Source of the DNA: Datura wrightii
Lineage: Eukaryota; Streptophyta; Magnoliopsida; Solanales; Solanaceae
DNA: 64,000 nt
NCBI GenBank assembly: GCA_035772735.1
Contig: JASDFA010000010.1
Span: 98,476,001-98,540,000, forward strand
Direction: 5' to 3'
Below, one piece after another: positions 30,528 to 42,117 of the stretch; position 1 is the first letter of the stretch; each line of letters opens with the position of its first letter. A program made the translations under genes and the position numbers. Under the pieces are notes generated by a model that was given only the letters and a program-made list of their open reading frames with translations, had not been told where the DNA came from and ran no database searches.

Positions 30528-32854
30528 TGTTACACCCCATAAATTTTGAATAAATAAATAGCCTAAAGTCATGTTGGTTAAGGGATTTAGAAAGCAAAAA
30601 AAAAAAAATTTAAAAAAAAATTAAATAGCAAGGTCAGCTTTTCCATTTAAAAGCAGCAAATTTCCAGCAAAAATAGGGCATCTTCATATGAGAACAATAC
30701 CCACGACAAACATATATAATTTCCTTCCAACTACGCGTCGAAACGCGGTCTAAACTCCGTTCCGGCTTAGGTACAGGTGTATAAAGCTGCAGAGAGCATT
30801 CCTACGGAGTTGGTTTCGTGAAATTTGGCCGGCGAAACGTCGTGCTACCGAGGTAAAGTAAATAGAATTACTTTAAATTAGTACTAATGTGTTCCTAGCA
30901 TTGCAGTGAGCATTTATCCCTTCTGGACTATCGAGAAATAACGAGTTTTTGATCATTTTCCGAAAGGTTGAAGTTGGGATAAATATATATACCAAAAGTG
31001 ATAATTTCTCCCGAATATTAATGTACTTAGTTCTAATTGACGTGTATATGAATGTAGTTGGAAGAAACAGCAGAAGTATCGACGGAAATCACACCGGTCA
31101 GTCGGGTACTCAAAAACCAGGTATGTAAAGTTATTCTTTCGGCAAGCCAGGAAGTATAGCTTAGAAAGTAAATAGAATAAAGGCTATTAACCGATACCCA
31201 GCGTACAGGAACGATTTTAGTATAATTTCCAGCAAGCATGCTAGTATATTAATTACGTATCATGCGATAATCAGAATAGTAGATAATCAGGTAATACGTA
31301 TTACATCTGTTGAGATTGTATCCAGTAGTAGGTGGTACATTTTATGTTATTGAGCTATATCCAGATATAGTCAGATAGACAGATAAAGGCCAGGTAGCAG
31401 TTAGTCAAGCAATCAGGAATAGTGTAACACAGAATATAGTTCAGTTATTTAATACAAACTGGCCTTGAGATACAAGAAGAGAATATGGTTAGTATTTTGC
31501 ATTGAGCATGCTTGTTGTGTATGTGTTTTGTATGTTGAGACTTGTTGTGGCATGTGGGCACCCTTTAGCATCCCCACCGCCCCTGGGTTATAGCTGTGTC
31601 AATACCAGATTCAGATACCGCCACCAGCTGGGCGATGACGTCCGACTAAAGGACGATGATGGCCGACCACCATGATAATACGGTCCAGACCACCCTGCTT
31701 GTAGGGGTAGTTAAGTTTACTCTGCGCAGAGCTAGCACACCCTGTTTACAGGGGCAGACCACTCTGTGTGCATACCTGTGCCCAGAGGCAGGAGTCTTCG
31801 GACTCAGACACAGTTTATTGTCAGAGGCCAAGGCCTGAGCTACGTACCCAAGGGGGCCGGTAGGAGGAGCTCACAGTTATCAGAGGAGTGGAGTGACTTG
31901 TTTTTGGTTGGTTTAGACCCGGGTAGGGGTAAATAGATTGCTTGCTTGGTTGGCACCTTCCGGCTTATGGTGTTCGGTCAGGTATTGTGTGTATTATTAA
32001 ATATATTGATATGTGCTAGTAGATACTGATAGACAGAAGGACGACACGTCTTCAGGTATGCTCAGTTAGTTACAGAATGTATAAACTCTCCCCAGTTATC
32101 CTCAGCTAGATAGACTCAGCTACTTCTTGCTTAAATGTCATGTTATTGTGCTATTCATTTCAGTTGCATATTTCAGTTTGCTTTACATGCTCAGTACCTG
32201 TGGTACTGACGCCCAGCGGGGCGCTGTATTGCTTGCCTACAGGTACTCACGGACGAGGAGTCGATCCCTTGTGATTCCAGCCAGCCAGTGAGTCATCAGC
32301 TCCTGTCATCCGGAGTTTGATTCCCAGAGGTGTAGCTCCTTTTCTTTTGTTGTGCAGTATGGGTAGGTCGGGGCCCTGTCCCGATCATTTCTATTAAGTG
32401 CTTACAGTATTCGTAGAGGCTTGCAGTCTGTATATATTCCCTGTGGTTATTTGAGCCGGTCGTGTGGGGCCGTGCAGTCTGCTGTAGCTGTTTGTATTCC
32501 AGTTTATGTTGGCCGTGTGGGGCCCTAGTTTGACAGTAGTGGTGACCTTTCCAGTCACGTAGTTTTACAGTAGTCTTGTGTTGAGTTACAGATAACTAGA
32601 CAGCATGGTGGCCTTGTCGGCCCGCATAGGTTCCTTGTTATAAGTCTGTTTCTGGGTAGCTGTTGTTGCAGGTACAGATGGCTACAGGCCAGTTGACCGG
32701 AGGATGTATTTACAGCCGTTATATAGCCGATTTGTTTCTTGAAATAGAGCCAAAGCCATCCAAAGCACCAGATGTGCTCAGGCTGGACCATTTAGCAGTC
32801 TAGAGTCTAGCAGGCACCAGGTGCCCGTCATACCCCCCAAGGTGGGGTGTGACA
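30528..32854 (+). repeat. 3' LTR of gypsy-P
   Basis: 2327 bp, near-identical to 22906-25230. It ends GGTGTGACA at 32854, followed by the right target duplication AATTT (32855-32859) and then the remaining part of the N LTR. Confidence 0.95.
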
Positions 32855-32859
32855 AATTT

Positions 32860-33170
32860 GGCATAAATTCCATATCCAGGCAGAAGGCATCCGCGATGGC
32901 AGCGTGACACGGCTCCATCGCGGAGCCCCTTTAATTCATGCTGTCCTTGGCCTTTTCCTTGCTTGCTTCCGAGTCCACTCCCGATTTCTCCCAACATGCA
33001 TTTTAGCTTCCCAAAATTATATTTCTCCTGCAAAACAATGCTAATCATATTGGTTAGTATAAATTCACATTTTATTACAAATCACATTAGAATGTATAAG
33101 CATCGATAGATAAACAAGGCAAAATGACACAATTGAGTATCACTTGGGCATATAAATTTGCCCAAGATCA
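32860..33170 (-). repeat. 5' LTR of element N, part 2
   Basis: This continues exactly where 22905 stops, matching 18355-18665 and ending GCCCAAGATCA. Sequence from 33171 belongs to the LTR of element C. Confidence 0.9.
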
Positions 33171-34501
33171 CCGATCAATTGCAGGAAATCACTGGTTTGA
33201 GGATAAAATGCAACCAGCGGCCCGCGGATGGAAACCAGTGAACTGCCAGTTCAATCACTGACAGATGCTGGATCTTGCTGGACCAAAGAGAAAAATGATC
33301 TATAGATCGCAGATGGAAATCGGTGAACCGCCGATGGCATTGCCAAAATGTCCTTGAATGGCACTTGATCACAGAATAAAATGAAAGGTGACTCGCGGAT
33401 TGAAACCAGCGAACCGTCGATTTCGTCACAAGTGAAAAACCGCCTGAACATGGGCTATTACATCTACCACTGAAAAAGAGGAGATTGGTTGCGCTATTTT
33501 TGTATATAGTCTAGAAGAAATTACTCTGTACATATCTTTTGAGCATTCCTTTTGCTTTGGAAAGAGAAAAACCCTATTTATGAAAAAATTTGAACATTGC
33601 TCTCTCCTATTTTCATCTTCTTCTTTAGCAAGGTATAACCATTATCACAGACATATTTTAATTTTGATTTTTCTTGCTCTTAGTAATGAAATCATTGAGT
33701 TTATTAATGAATATGCTCTTTAGTTTCATAATTATGAGTAGCAAAATCATTAGCTTTTGTGTGTGATGATGGGTGTTTAATTAGATTAGGTATTGCTAGA
33801 TTTATTTTTATATTGCTTAATTAGTGTAAATCTATTAAATTCTCTTCAAATTATAATTGATTGCTCATAGTTGCAAATATGGATCTGGTTTTGTTACTTT
33901 TTTTTGGCTTTAAAAAGAAGAATTAAGTATTGGGGGAGCATTTGGTTGTGGAAATAGATGTGATTGTATGGGTGTTGGGCTCGAAATAGCCAAAACCCAC
34001 ATTCATAACCCTAATTAGTGGTTGATAGCTAGAAATAGCTTAACTACTAACCCAAAATATATTGGGATAATTGAATTATGTGTTGAGATTCGAAAGGACT
34101 CGAGAAAAAGGCACCCAAGAGGTTGAAAAACATCGGGAGCCATCTTGTCCAAAGTTATTTACACTTATTCGCAATAATTTGATGATCTAGCATATCCTCA
34201 TCTGATTAACACCCCATCTACACCACACCTCTAGTCTTCAGTCATCATATTCTCTCAATTTTTTTCTATTTTAACAAACTGACTTAGAATCCACAATATT
34301 ATTGACTTCATTTTTTCCCTCAAAAATTTACTGTTTTATTTCCGTTGATTTGGTGCGAATTAATTCAAATTCCTAAACAATGCTTGTGCAAATCATTCAT
34401 TAGTCTTTGTGGGATTCAACCCCAACATCCATCGGGAATATTTGTTTTGAGAAACTACCATTTACGCTCTCATCAAAAGGGGTGTAGTTTGGATGTTATC
34501 A
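33171..34501 (+). repeat. 5' LTR of element C (left part missing)
   Basis: It matches about 1335-2674 and 42312-43650. About 190 bp that should precede it are absent, displaced or lost at the N insertion. It ends GGATGTTATCA directly before the primer site. It is more diverged from the other two LTRs than they are from each other. Confidence 0.85.
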
Positions 34502-34505
34502 AAAA

Positions 34506-34523
34506 TGATGTCGTTGCCAGGGA
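34506..34523 (+). other. Primer binding site of element C (tRNA-Asp type)
   Basis: TGATGTCGTTGCCAGGGA aligns to the tRNA-Asp complement TGGCGCCGTTGCCGGGGA with a few transitions. It begins five bases after the LTR end. Confidence 0.8.
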
Positions 34524-34638
34524 CTAGCGCTTGATATCCTTGAGTTGTTTGCTAATTTGAATTGATATTGCATATTAACTAGTTTGACTTTACTATCTTA
34601 GTGGTGCAGCATTTTGGCAGTGTTGGTTTGTTGATGAT

Positions 34639-35160
34639 ATGCCAATGAGTCCCTTTGAGAGGCTATTGAGAGACCCTGAGAGGGCACCTTATGTTAAGAC
34701 CCTCCAATTGATGGATAATATGTGGAGGAGAGATGGAAGAAAAGACACAGTGTTGATGGTCATGATTAAGCAAATGGAGTTGCTAATGAACTATATGAGG
34801 GGTTTTCATATAAGGTACCAATAAGACAATCAAGGCTATAGATATTCTTATAATTAAAATCAAGGTCGAAATGATGTTTGTTTAGCTGAAACGAGTAGTC
34901 AAGGAAGTGACGAAGCCCTCTCATCTCGCACGGAAAACACTCTTAAGGTGGTGCTTGGAAAAGTTATTTCAACTGATTCAGGAATTCAGGAATTGCAAAG
35001 TGAATTGTTCTATCTAACTAACACAGTGAAGAATCATGATGTGGCCATTAAAATAGTTAGAGGACAGACTGAACCTGTTAGCAACTCAAATGATAGCTCA
35101 ACAAGTGACCAAGGAAACAAAGGATCCACCACCTCAAGCCATCAAGGATGAAGAAGAATT
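34639..35160 (+). pseudogene. gag: gag remnant of element C
   Basis: The piece starts only about 115 bases after the primer site with MPMSPFERLLRDPERAP. It includes IKQMELLMNYMRGF and a coiled-coil-like tail (ESTLKVVLGKVISTDSG-type, then ELFYLTNTVKNHDVAIK). These correspond to the C-terminal part of Athila Gag. The Retrotrans_gag core seen in B is missing, which indicates an internal deletion. A stop at 34822 and another break split it. Confidence 0.55.
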
Positions 35161-35540
35161 AGAATGGGAGATGGAAGAAGAAGTTGTGAAAGAAACGTTT
35201 GCAAGCCTTTTCTTGAACAAGGTAGGACTGGAAGAGGTTTGTCAAGTGAGAAAAGGATTAGGAACTTATACCTTTCAACCAAGGAAACTCGACCTCAACC
35301 TCAAAAATCAAGAAACTCCACCATCATAGCCATCCATCGTTGTACCTACGATCTTGGAGCTCAAACCATTACCGTACCATTTGAGATCTGCATATTTAGG
35401 GGAAAATGAGAAACTCTCAGTGATTATCTCAACAAAGCTCACTCCCAAACAGATAGAGGAACTCATAGCAGTATTAAAAAGGTAGATTTGAGCAATAGGG
35501 TGGTCTATAGCTGTTACCATAGGTATTCCTCTAGGTATTT
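35161..35540 (+). other. Degenerate gag-RT linker of element C
   Basis: Short frames here (for example 35164-35409) are Lys/Glu rich and lack the SINLMPLS protease phrase seen in B. If a protease was encoded, it has been deleted or is beyond recognition. The last 60 bases (near 35500-35540) lead into the RT with WSIAVTIGIPLGIYTHKI. Confidence 0.45.
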
Positions 35541-36385
35541 ATACTCACAAAATCAGCCTTCAAGTGGGTTGCATCCCTTCTGTCGAGCACCAGAGGCGTT
35601 TGAATCCACCTATGCAAGAGGTGGTCAAGAAAGAAATTATTAAATGGTTAGACACAGGGGTGGTGTATCCATCGCTGATAGTAGTTGCGTAAGTCCAATT
35701 TAGTGTGTGCCAAAAAAAGGGGGATTACGGTTATACCAAATGAAAAGAATGAGTTAATTGCAACCCGCCTAGTAACTAGATGGAGGGTATGTATGGATTA
35801 CTGTAAGTTAAACTCTTGGACAAAAAAAGACCACTTTCGAGTCCCTTTCATTGACCAAATGCTAGACCGCTTGGCTGGGAAAGAATATTATTATTTCTTG
35901 GATTGATATTCTGGATACAATCAAATTTCTATTGCACCCTAGGATCAGGAGAAAACCACATTTACATATCCCTATGGTACTTTTTCTTTCAAGAGGATGC
36001 CTTTCTGACTTTGCAATGCTCCCGCAACTTTTCAAAGGTGTATGATGTTTATTTTTTCGGACATGGTGGAGGATACTATAGAAATCATCATGGATGACTT
36101 CATAGTAGTTGGAGATTCATTCTAAGATTGCTTGGTACACCTAGAAGAGGTATTGAAAAGATGAGAAGAGACAAACTTGGTACTTAATTGGGAAAAGTGT
36201 CATCTCATGATGAAAGAAGGAATTGTCTTAGGACACAAAATTTCTGAGAAAGGGATTGAGGTAGACCAAGCCAAGATTGATGCAATTACCCAATTACCTC
36301 TGCCAAGCACAGTGAAAGGTATTAGGAGTTTTCTAGGGCATGCTGGATTTTACCGCCGCTCATCAAAGATTTCTCCAAGATAGCT
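35541..36385 (+). pseudogene. Reverse transcriptase of element C (Athila type)
   Basis: The sequence reads HQRRLNPPMQEVVKKEIIKW, then GITVIPNEKNELIATRLVT and DHFRVPFIDQMLDRLAGKEY. TFTYPYGTFSFKRMPF and LCNAPATFQRC lead to the catalytic box IIMDDFIVVGDSF (near 36090). LPLPSTVKGIRSFLGHAGFY closes the domain. These phrases are specific to Athila/Tat RT rather than chromodomain elements. Frameshifts near 35690 and 35960 and stops such as 35904 disable it. Confidence 0.85.
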
Positions 36386-36890
36386 CATCCTTTATTTTGA
36401 TTATTGGATAAGAACGAAAAGTTCAACCTTGATGAGGGATGTATGAGGGCGTTCATGGAATTAAAAGAAAAGCTGGTGTCCACTCCAATCATCATGGCAC
36501 CAGATTGGTCAAAACCCTTTGAGCTAATATGCGATGCTAGTGGCATAGCATTAGGGTTAGTCATTGGTCAGCAGAAGGAAGAGATTTTTCATCCTATTTA
36601 CACTAGTAAAGCCCTGAATGACGCACAAACCAACTACACAGCGACTGAACAAGAGCTGCTCACGGTAGTGTTTGCGTTTGAAAGGTTTCGGACGTATTTG
36701 TTAGGAACCAAAGTGGTGGTGCACATAGACCATGCAACACTTATATATTTGATGACCAAGAAGGATGTTAAACCTAGGCTTATTAGGTGGGTCCTGTTGT
36801 TACAAGAATTCGACTTTGAAGTGAAGGATCATAAGGGATGTGAAAATTAAGTGGCCGACAATCTATTGCACCTAGAGACAAATGGTCAGC
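36386..36890 (+). pseudogene. RNase H of element C
   Basis: A 148-codon open segment (36404-36850) carries WSKPFELICDASGIALGLVI with the first Asp and NYTATEQELLTVVFAFERF with the Glu. VVVHIDHATLIYLMTKKD holds the next Asp. It ends RLIRWVLLLQEFDFEVKDHKG, then a TAA. The segment itself looks well kept. Confidence 0.85.
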
Positions 36891-36949
36891 CGGGAACATA
36901 TAAAGAGATTAATGATGACTTGACGGATGAACATATTCTGGCTGCAACT

Positions 36950-38244
36950 CATTATGTAATACCGCGGTTGCACATTTTGCTAATTATTTGGAAAGAAACA
37001 TCATGCCCAAAGGGTTGACTTTCAAATAAAAGAAAAGATTCATGCATGATGTTTAGAAGTTTTATTGGGATGAGCCCTACCTTTTCCGTAGTTGCGCTGA
37101 TGGTATAATGTGTAGGTGCATCCCCCAAGTGGAAATGGTACCAATTCAAGAGGCTTGTCATTCATCACCAGTTGGAGGTCATTATGGGAGAGTTCGAACA
37201 GCAACAAAGTGCTACAGTGTGGATTCTATTGGCCTACCTTGCATCTGGATGCTTATGATTTTGTGAAACAATATGGTAGGTTTCAGAGAAAATGGAGTAT
37301 TTAAGGAGGTATGAACTCCCGTTGACACCAATCTTAGAAGTGGAATTGTTTGATGTGTGGGTAATCGATGTTATGGGCCTTTTTGTGATCTCATATGGGA
37401 ACACCTACATTCTGGTGGCAGTTCATTATGTCTCTAAATACGTAGAAGCGGTAGCATTACCCAACAACGAGGGAAGCAGTGTAAAAGCCGTTTTGAAGAA
37501 GCATATCTTGTCATGGTTTGGTACACTTAGAGCCATAATTAGTGATGGGGGATCACACTTTTGCAATCGACTGTTCAGCATGTTACTAGCCAAGTAAGCT
37601 GTGAAGCACAAAGTGGCCACCCCTTATCACCCACAATCTAGTGGCCAAGTAGATGTTTCCAATCGAGAAATCAAATCTATCATGACTAAAACAGTCAATG
37701 TGAACTAGACAGACTGGGCTCGAAAGCTAGATGATGCCTTGTGGACATATTGGACTGCATACAAGACACTAATTTGAATATCTCCATTTTAGCCTATTTT
37801 TGGTAAATCTTTCCACCTTCCTGTTGAGTTAGAACATAAGGCCTTGTGGGAACTGAGAGCTTGAACCTTGATTGCGGGAGAGCCGTCCAAGGGCAAGTGA
37901 AAAATCTACATGAGTTGGATGAACATAGAATGCGAGGATATGAGAATGCGGCTATTTATAAAGCCCATATGAAGCATTACCATGATTAGAAATTTTTGCA
38001 TCGGACTTTTCCTTCGGGAGAATTGGTATTTTTGTCCAATTCAAGACTGAGATTATTCCTCGGGAAGCTCAAATCTAAATGGTCGGGACCATTTAAGGTG
38101 TCCCAAGTTTTTGGAAATGGTGCCATAGAACTTCAAGAAGAAGATGGGTCAAAATTCAAAGTGAATGACCAAAGGGTAAAAAAGTACTTGGGGGTATTGG
38201 AGGAAGCTGGTCAAATAGAAGTCTTGTATTTAGATGAACCATAA
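36950..38244 (+). pseudogene. Integrase of element C
   Basis: The zinc-binding part is weak (EACHSSPVGGHYGRVRTATK). The core has VWVIDVMGLF (first Asp, near 37358) and RAIISDGGSHFCNRLF (second Asp, 37530-37580). The third acidic position reads GQVDVSNREIKSI, Asp where the family has Glu. RTFPSGELVFLSNSRLRL and KWSGPFKVSQVF (GPF/Y module) end the protein at TAA 38242. No chromodomain follows, as expected for Athila. Stops occur near 37303, 37595, 37710 and 37860. Confidence 0.8.
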
Positions 38245-38259
38245 CTTATAAGGAGTCTC

Positions 38260-38307
38260 CATCGTGCCACGATGTTAACTAACGCATTTCTCGGGAGGCA
38301 ACCCAAG
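38260..38307 (+). other. Two-hairpin motif of element C
   Basis: CATCGTGCCACGATG forms a 6-bp stem (CATCGT/ACGATG). It is followed by GTTAACTAACGCATTT and CTCGGG-AGGCAA-CCCAAG (stem with one C-A mismatch). It starts 15 bases after the pol stop codon. Confidence 0.75.
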
Positions 38308-38374
38308 CACTTTTACTTTGAACATCTTGATGCTTTATTGTTTTGATTTTTGTAGGTAGAATGGACGTCGGGAG

Positions 38375-38830
38375 AAGAAAACCAAGGCATGATAGGTGAA
38401 GCTCTGGCAGATCGCCGGAGCAATGGCGCGAGGCGCTGGTCTATCGTGGGGTGTGAGTAGCATGAGTGAAGAGTAGAGAACAACCGGAAAATTTCCAGTG
38501 GAACACCGATATCAATCTGCAAAGCGCAGGCAAAGCGCCGGCTCCTACCAATGCATCTAGGAGTTTTGAGCATGTTTGGTGATCCAACCGATGAATTGTC
38601 GCTGCCAATGCACGACTCACTAAATAGATGGCGGTAACATCCAGTAGACTTGGGAGTTGGAAATCTATCGACGCCTTATTTAATAGATCCTCGGTATTAA
38701 CCCGCGAGACACCGGTGAATTTCCAATTATTAACTAGAGAACTGAACAAGTGATGAACATCGGCGCTCAAGCCGGCATGTAGCCAGTCTTCACCGGCGAC
38801 TGCCAGTAAGTACAAATCCAGGTATTTATG
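38375..38830 (+). other. GC-rich non-coding zone of element C
   Basis: Words such as ATCGCCGGAGCAATGGCGCG and AAGCGCAGGCAAAGCGCCGG recur. It lies between the hairpin motif and the pyrimidine-rich leader, the same place as the palindrome clusters in B and the inverted repeats in D. Minus-strand open frames here are chance. Confidence 0.45.
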
Positions 38831-38869
38831 CTCATTAAAATATTGACTAGCCGTTGATCAACCGACCCA

Positions 38870-39175
38870 AACACCTTACACCCGCTCCAACTCCCCAAAA
38901 CAACCCTTATTTTATTGAACCCTGTCTACTTTTCCAATTTCCCCGAACTTTTTCTTTTCCCCACCATCTCTTAATTTTCCAGCAACCCACAATTATCCAC
39001 CTAAACTCCATTAATAACCACCTCCATCTTGCCCAATCACTTTCACCTCTTTTACCATTTAAATACCTCTCTCCATTAGCCCTCTCGTCCCATCTGAATC
39101 CCCATAAATTTGGAACCCACTATTGCGCCAAGTGCAAGGCTCCTATCTCTACTCATTCACACTTCTCAATTTGGT
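38870..39175 (+). promoter_or_regulatory. Pyrimidine-rich leader and candidate splice donor in element C
   Basis: A long C/T/A-rich tract with very few G bases ends in TCAATTTG|GTATGTCC, a strong plant-like 5' splice site with the intron beginning at 39174. The third ORF begins about 750 bases downstream. This suggests a separate message for the third ORF starting here or spliced from a longer RNA. Inference only. Confidence 0.4.
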
Positions 39176-39923
39176 ATGTCCCTCCTAGTTTTTTCTTTAA
39201 TTAGGAATGTGAATATGGAATCTTGAATGATGAGGATATTTTCATTCTCTTTGTTTTCTTGATTGTTAAATGTTAATATAGTGGGTATGTTGGTGATGCT
39301 CTACTAGGTTTCTTAGGTTTCTATGAGTATTTTAGTTGCTATATGGGCTTGGTGATGTGTGCTATGTTTTTTCTTTTGGGGTGAAGTCTGAGTAACCCCG
39401 GGTGCTTTGTATTCACGATTTTCCCAATGATAGACATAATGAAAACTTTCTTAAGGGAAAGTCGTCGTGGTCATTTTGGCTTGTGACCGTTAGTGTGAAG
39501 GTTTGTGAGGTGAGAAGAGAAGAAAACCAATGCTTATTGACTATTTATTATCAATCCAACTAAATGAGGTACAACCCACCGGTGACACACTTGGTATGTC
39601 TGGTGAAATGCTTGTGACACCATGGGTTTGAATGCGGGGTTATAGGGATCTGTCTCGAATCCGCATTTCATTGGCACTTCGCGATTCAAGAGCGGCGACT
39701 CGCTGGTGTGGTGCCAGTGGTTACTACATATGCTCAGCTTACTATTTAATGACAGGGTTCATCGGCATTCCGTGGATTACGACCTGCGGTTCGCCAACGT
39801 TCCGTCTTTTTTACCAGGAATCACCATTTCTATACTCCTACTTAGATATCATTCAGTTTTTCCAAATTTCTGATTGTTCTCCTTTTAAACTGTTATATAA
39901 TACTAACCTTAGTATGAGGCATC

Positions 39924-40740
39924 ATGTCCACTTCCAAGAGGAATGGCAAAGGGAAAGCACCAATAACCAATGCCGCCACACAGAACCTACCTGCTGATGA
40001 AGCCCGGCGTATTGCACATATTCGCTTCGGATTGGCCAGAATGGAAGAGTACTATATGTCTTTCAAGGAAAAGAGATCTATCCATGAAAAAACTCAATTT
40101 GAAGTGGAGTCTTCAAAAATGATTTCCCCGAGGGTTACTACCACATTGGCATGCAGGATAGGGGTCCATTCACTATACCTATAGACCCATACTTCCACGA
40201 GCTGGTGTGGGAGTTCTATGCATCATACAGGCGTGGCAAATCATCTTGAGACACAAAGGCCGGGTGGATACAATGTCATGCTTTCCATCTACGTGGTGCA
40301 TGGCCAAGAAGTGGACATTACCCCAGTGGTAATCAACTCTCTCTATTAGGCTGAGCCATTAAACCAAATTTAGTTTTTCGAAGGAAGGTGGAAGATACAA
40401 AAAATAAGTTCCAATGGGTGGCTAGCATAATTGCGAGAGATCAACCTCAGTGGGCCATCTCAAATTGAGTGATTCACTGTCATGACCTAAAATTTGAGGC
40501 CCGTATGTGGATAGATTTAGTATGCGCTTTGATTATCCCCGCACGGAATACAACATAAGTCCCCATTGAAGTTGAAATTCTTATCGCCTGCATCATGGAT
40601 CATACACATATCAATGTTGGCGAAATCATTACGGAACAATTCAAAAGAAAGGCTAAGCAGCAAGCAACATCATTACCTTACCCTAGCCTTGTGAGTATGT
40701 TATGCCTACGTGCTTCATATATTGTAGATTCCCTATTTGG
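39924..40740 (+). pseudogene. Third ORF of element C: plant transposon-protein family, degenerate
   Basis: The start is the ATG at 39924 (MSTSKRNGKGKAP). The first frame covers an Ala/Asn-rich tract and FGLARMEEYYMSFKEKRS. A shift near 40125 leads to YFHELVWEFYASYRRGK, and HGQEVDITPVVINSL follows. Later pieces are FEARMWIDLVCALIIPARNT and ACIMDHTHINVGEIITEQFK, then LPYPSLVSMLC (about 40490-40710). These match the order of the putative plant transposon-protein domain. At least three frame breaks are present. It lies in the env position, after pol and before the polypurine tract. Role unknown. Confidence 0.7.
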
Positions 40741-42117
40741 TTTGTGAATTTGCACGTTATCATGTCTTGAATCTAAATCTTGTTATGATAATAACTTGTG
40801 TGGACTCTTTGGGTGTGATGCCTTCCGTGGTAAGGATATTTGTGAATCGCATGCATCTCTGTTTGTCTAGAACCTGTCCTAAGTGTGGCTCAAGGTAAAA
40901 TCATAGAAGTAGCTGCACTTAGAACATGTTTTAGGCTTTCATTTGACTAGTCACTCTACCAAAAATGACCTCCGAAAATGTCTTCCCTTTCTAGCTAAGG
41001 TTGAGCCTTTTCGACTGTTTATTCTTGGAAACCACATTACATGCAAATGTCCCCTTTTTGATCCCCTCTTCTTGGCACCCATCCTCCCTAATTGCTAGTG
41101 GTGAGTGAATGTGATTAATGGGGGATAAAAGCCCAAATACATAGGGAGAGATAAGGAAATCAGTGAGAAAAAGGCAAAGAGCCTAAGTTTGGGGGTTTTA
41201 AGGAAAGGGGGAAATATGAGAAGCTTAAATTTAAGGTAGCACCAAATTGTGAAAACCAAAAGAGAATGAAATGATGAGTTGAGAAACCTTAAGGTGCTGA
41301 AAGAGAAAAGAAAAGTGAAATGGTGTACCTCTTGCTTAAACAAGGCTTAATGTGATAGCTAAAGGAGCTACAAGGAAAGTCTTTGAGAAATACAAGATAA
41401 AAATGGTTGCAAAAGGAGGAATAAGGTGGAGTGATATAAGAAGTTAGATGGGAAGGGTTAAAATATTAACATAAATGCATTAGGGAGGTTCTAGTCACTA
41501 GAGCCAAATAATTTTCCTACCATTACCCCTAGCCTTCATCATGACCCGCAAGTCCTAATTGATTTTGAGTGTAGTTGCTCTATATTAAGGGCGGATTACA
41601 CGAAGAGCAAGCTTATGGGTCAAGTTGTGTTCATGAAGATTTCTTTTGGGAGAGTGAGTGTGATATTCTTTTTGTATAATCCCTTATGTGGCATTGAATC
41701 ATGATAAAGAAAAGGGATTCTCTCTAAAGTAAGTGGCATCATTCCCTTTTGAGGATACACTTGCATTGAAGTAAAGGTGTGATTGAGGCATGAGTAGTGT
41801 GAGCTCTAAGGCAAACTTTGAATGGGCAGTGATTATCAATTGAGATGCTATGATTTGATTTGATAAGCTATGCCCTTCTTTTGCAAAATGAAAGCATTTT
41901 TGAATCATGCCTTTGAACTGTGGTTGCTTCTTGAAACTTTTCCACATTTTAGGGGAAATTGCTTCTCTTTTTCTGTGAGATGGTGAGCATTTTGGGGTTG
42001 TTATAGGTTAAGTGGTCATTGATGTACAAACTTTTGTGGAGTGGCATGTCATTCCTTTTGCTCAACTGATAAGAGTTGCATTACTTGAGGACAAGCAATG
42101 GTTCAAGTTTGGGGATT
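40741..42117 (+). other. 3' non-coding region and polypurine tract of element C
   Basis: About 1.4 kb without a convincing frame. From 40980 it matches 1-1137. The end (42105-42117, AAGTTTGGGGATT) is the polypurine tract adjoining the 3' LTR. Confidence 0.75.

Larger units (their letters stand above)
22906..32854 (+). mobile_element. gypsy-P: complete Tekay/Del-type element with target duplication
   Basis: The 9949-bp element has LTRs of 2325 and 2327 bp, a perfect initiator tRNA-Met primer site, gag-protease-RT-RNase H-integrase-chromodomain in one original frame, and a G-rich polypurine tract. The 5-bp flanking repeats and the empty sister site prove the boundaries. The two LTRs differ at roughly 3% of positions by eye in the first 800 bp, mostly transitions, indicating a fairly recent insertion. 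Four stops, one frameshift and a catalytic substitution show it is now inactive. Confidence 0.97.
17264..33170 (-). mobile_element. Element N: non-autonomous Athila/Tat-type retrotransposon carrying a nested gypsy
   Basis: Read on the minus strand: 5' LTR (33170-32860 plus 22905-21798, split by gypsy-P), tRNA-Asp primer site (21791-21775), short leader, cysteine-rich remnant, a 239-codon ORF, the two-hairpin motif, 1.9 kb of non-coding DNA, a polypurine tract, and 3' LTR (18665-17264). The internal region is about 3.1 kb. No protease, RT, RNase H or integrase is present, so it fits a LARD-like non-autonomous element. It inserted in the 5' LTR of element C. I could not find a target duplication because the left end is eroded. 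Confidence 0.8.

Noticed and set aside
38313..38815. Minus-strand frames of 86 and 124 codons
   Set aside because: They are antisense to the GC-rich non-coding zone of element C with no recognisable content.
39901..39912. TACTAAC followed by CTTAG, a perfect-looking branch point and acceptor
   Set aside because: The distance from branch A to AG is only a few bases, too short for normal splicing. It may still serve a downstream AG, so it was not annotated.
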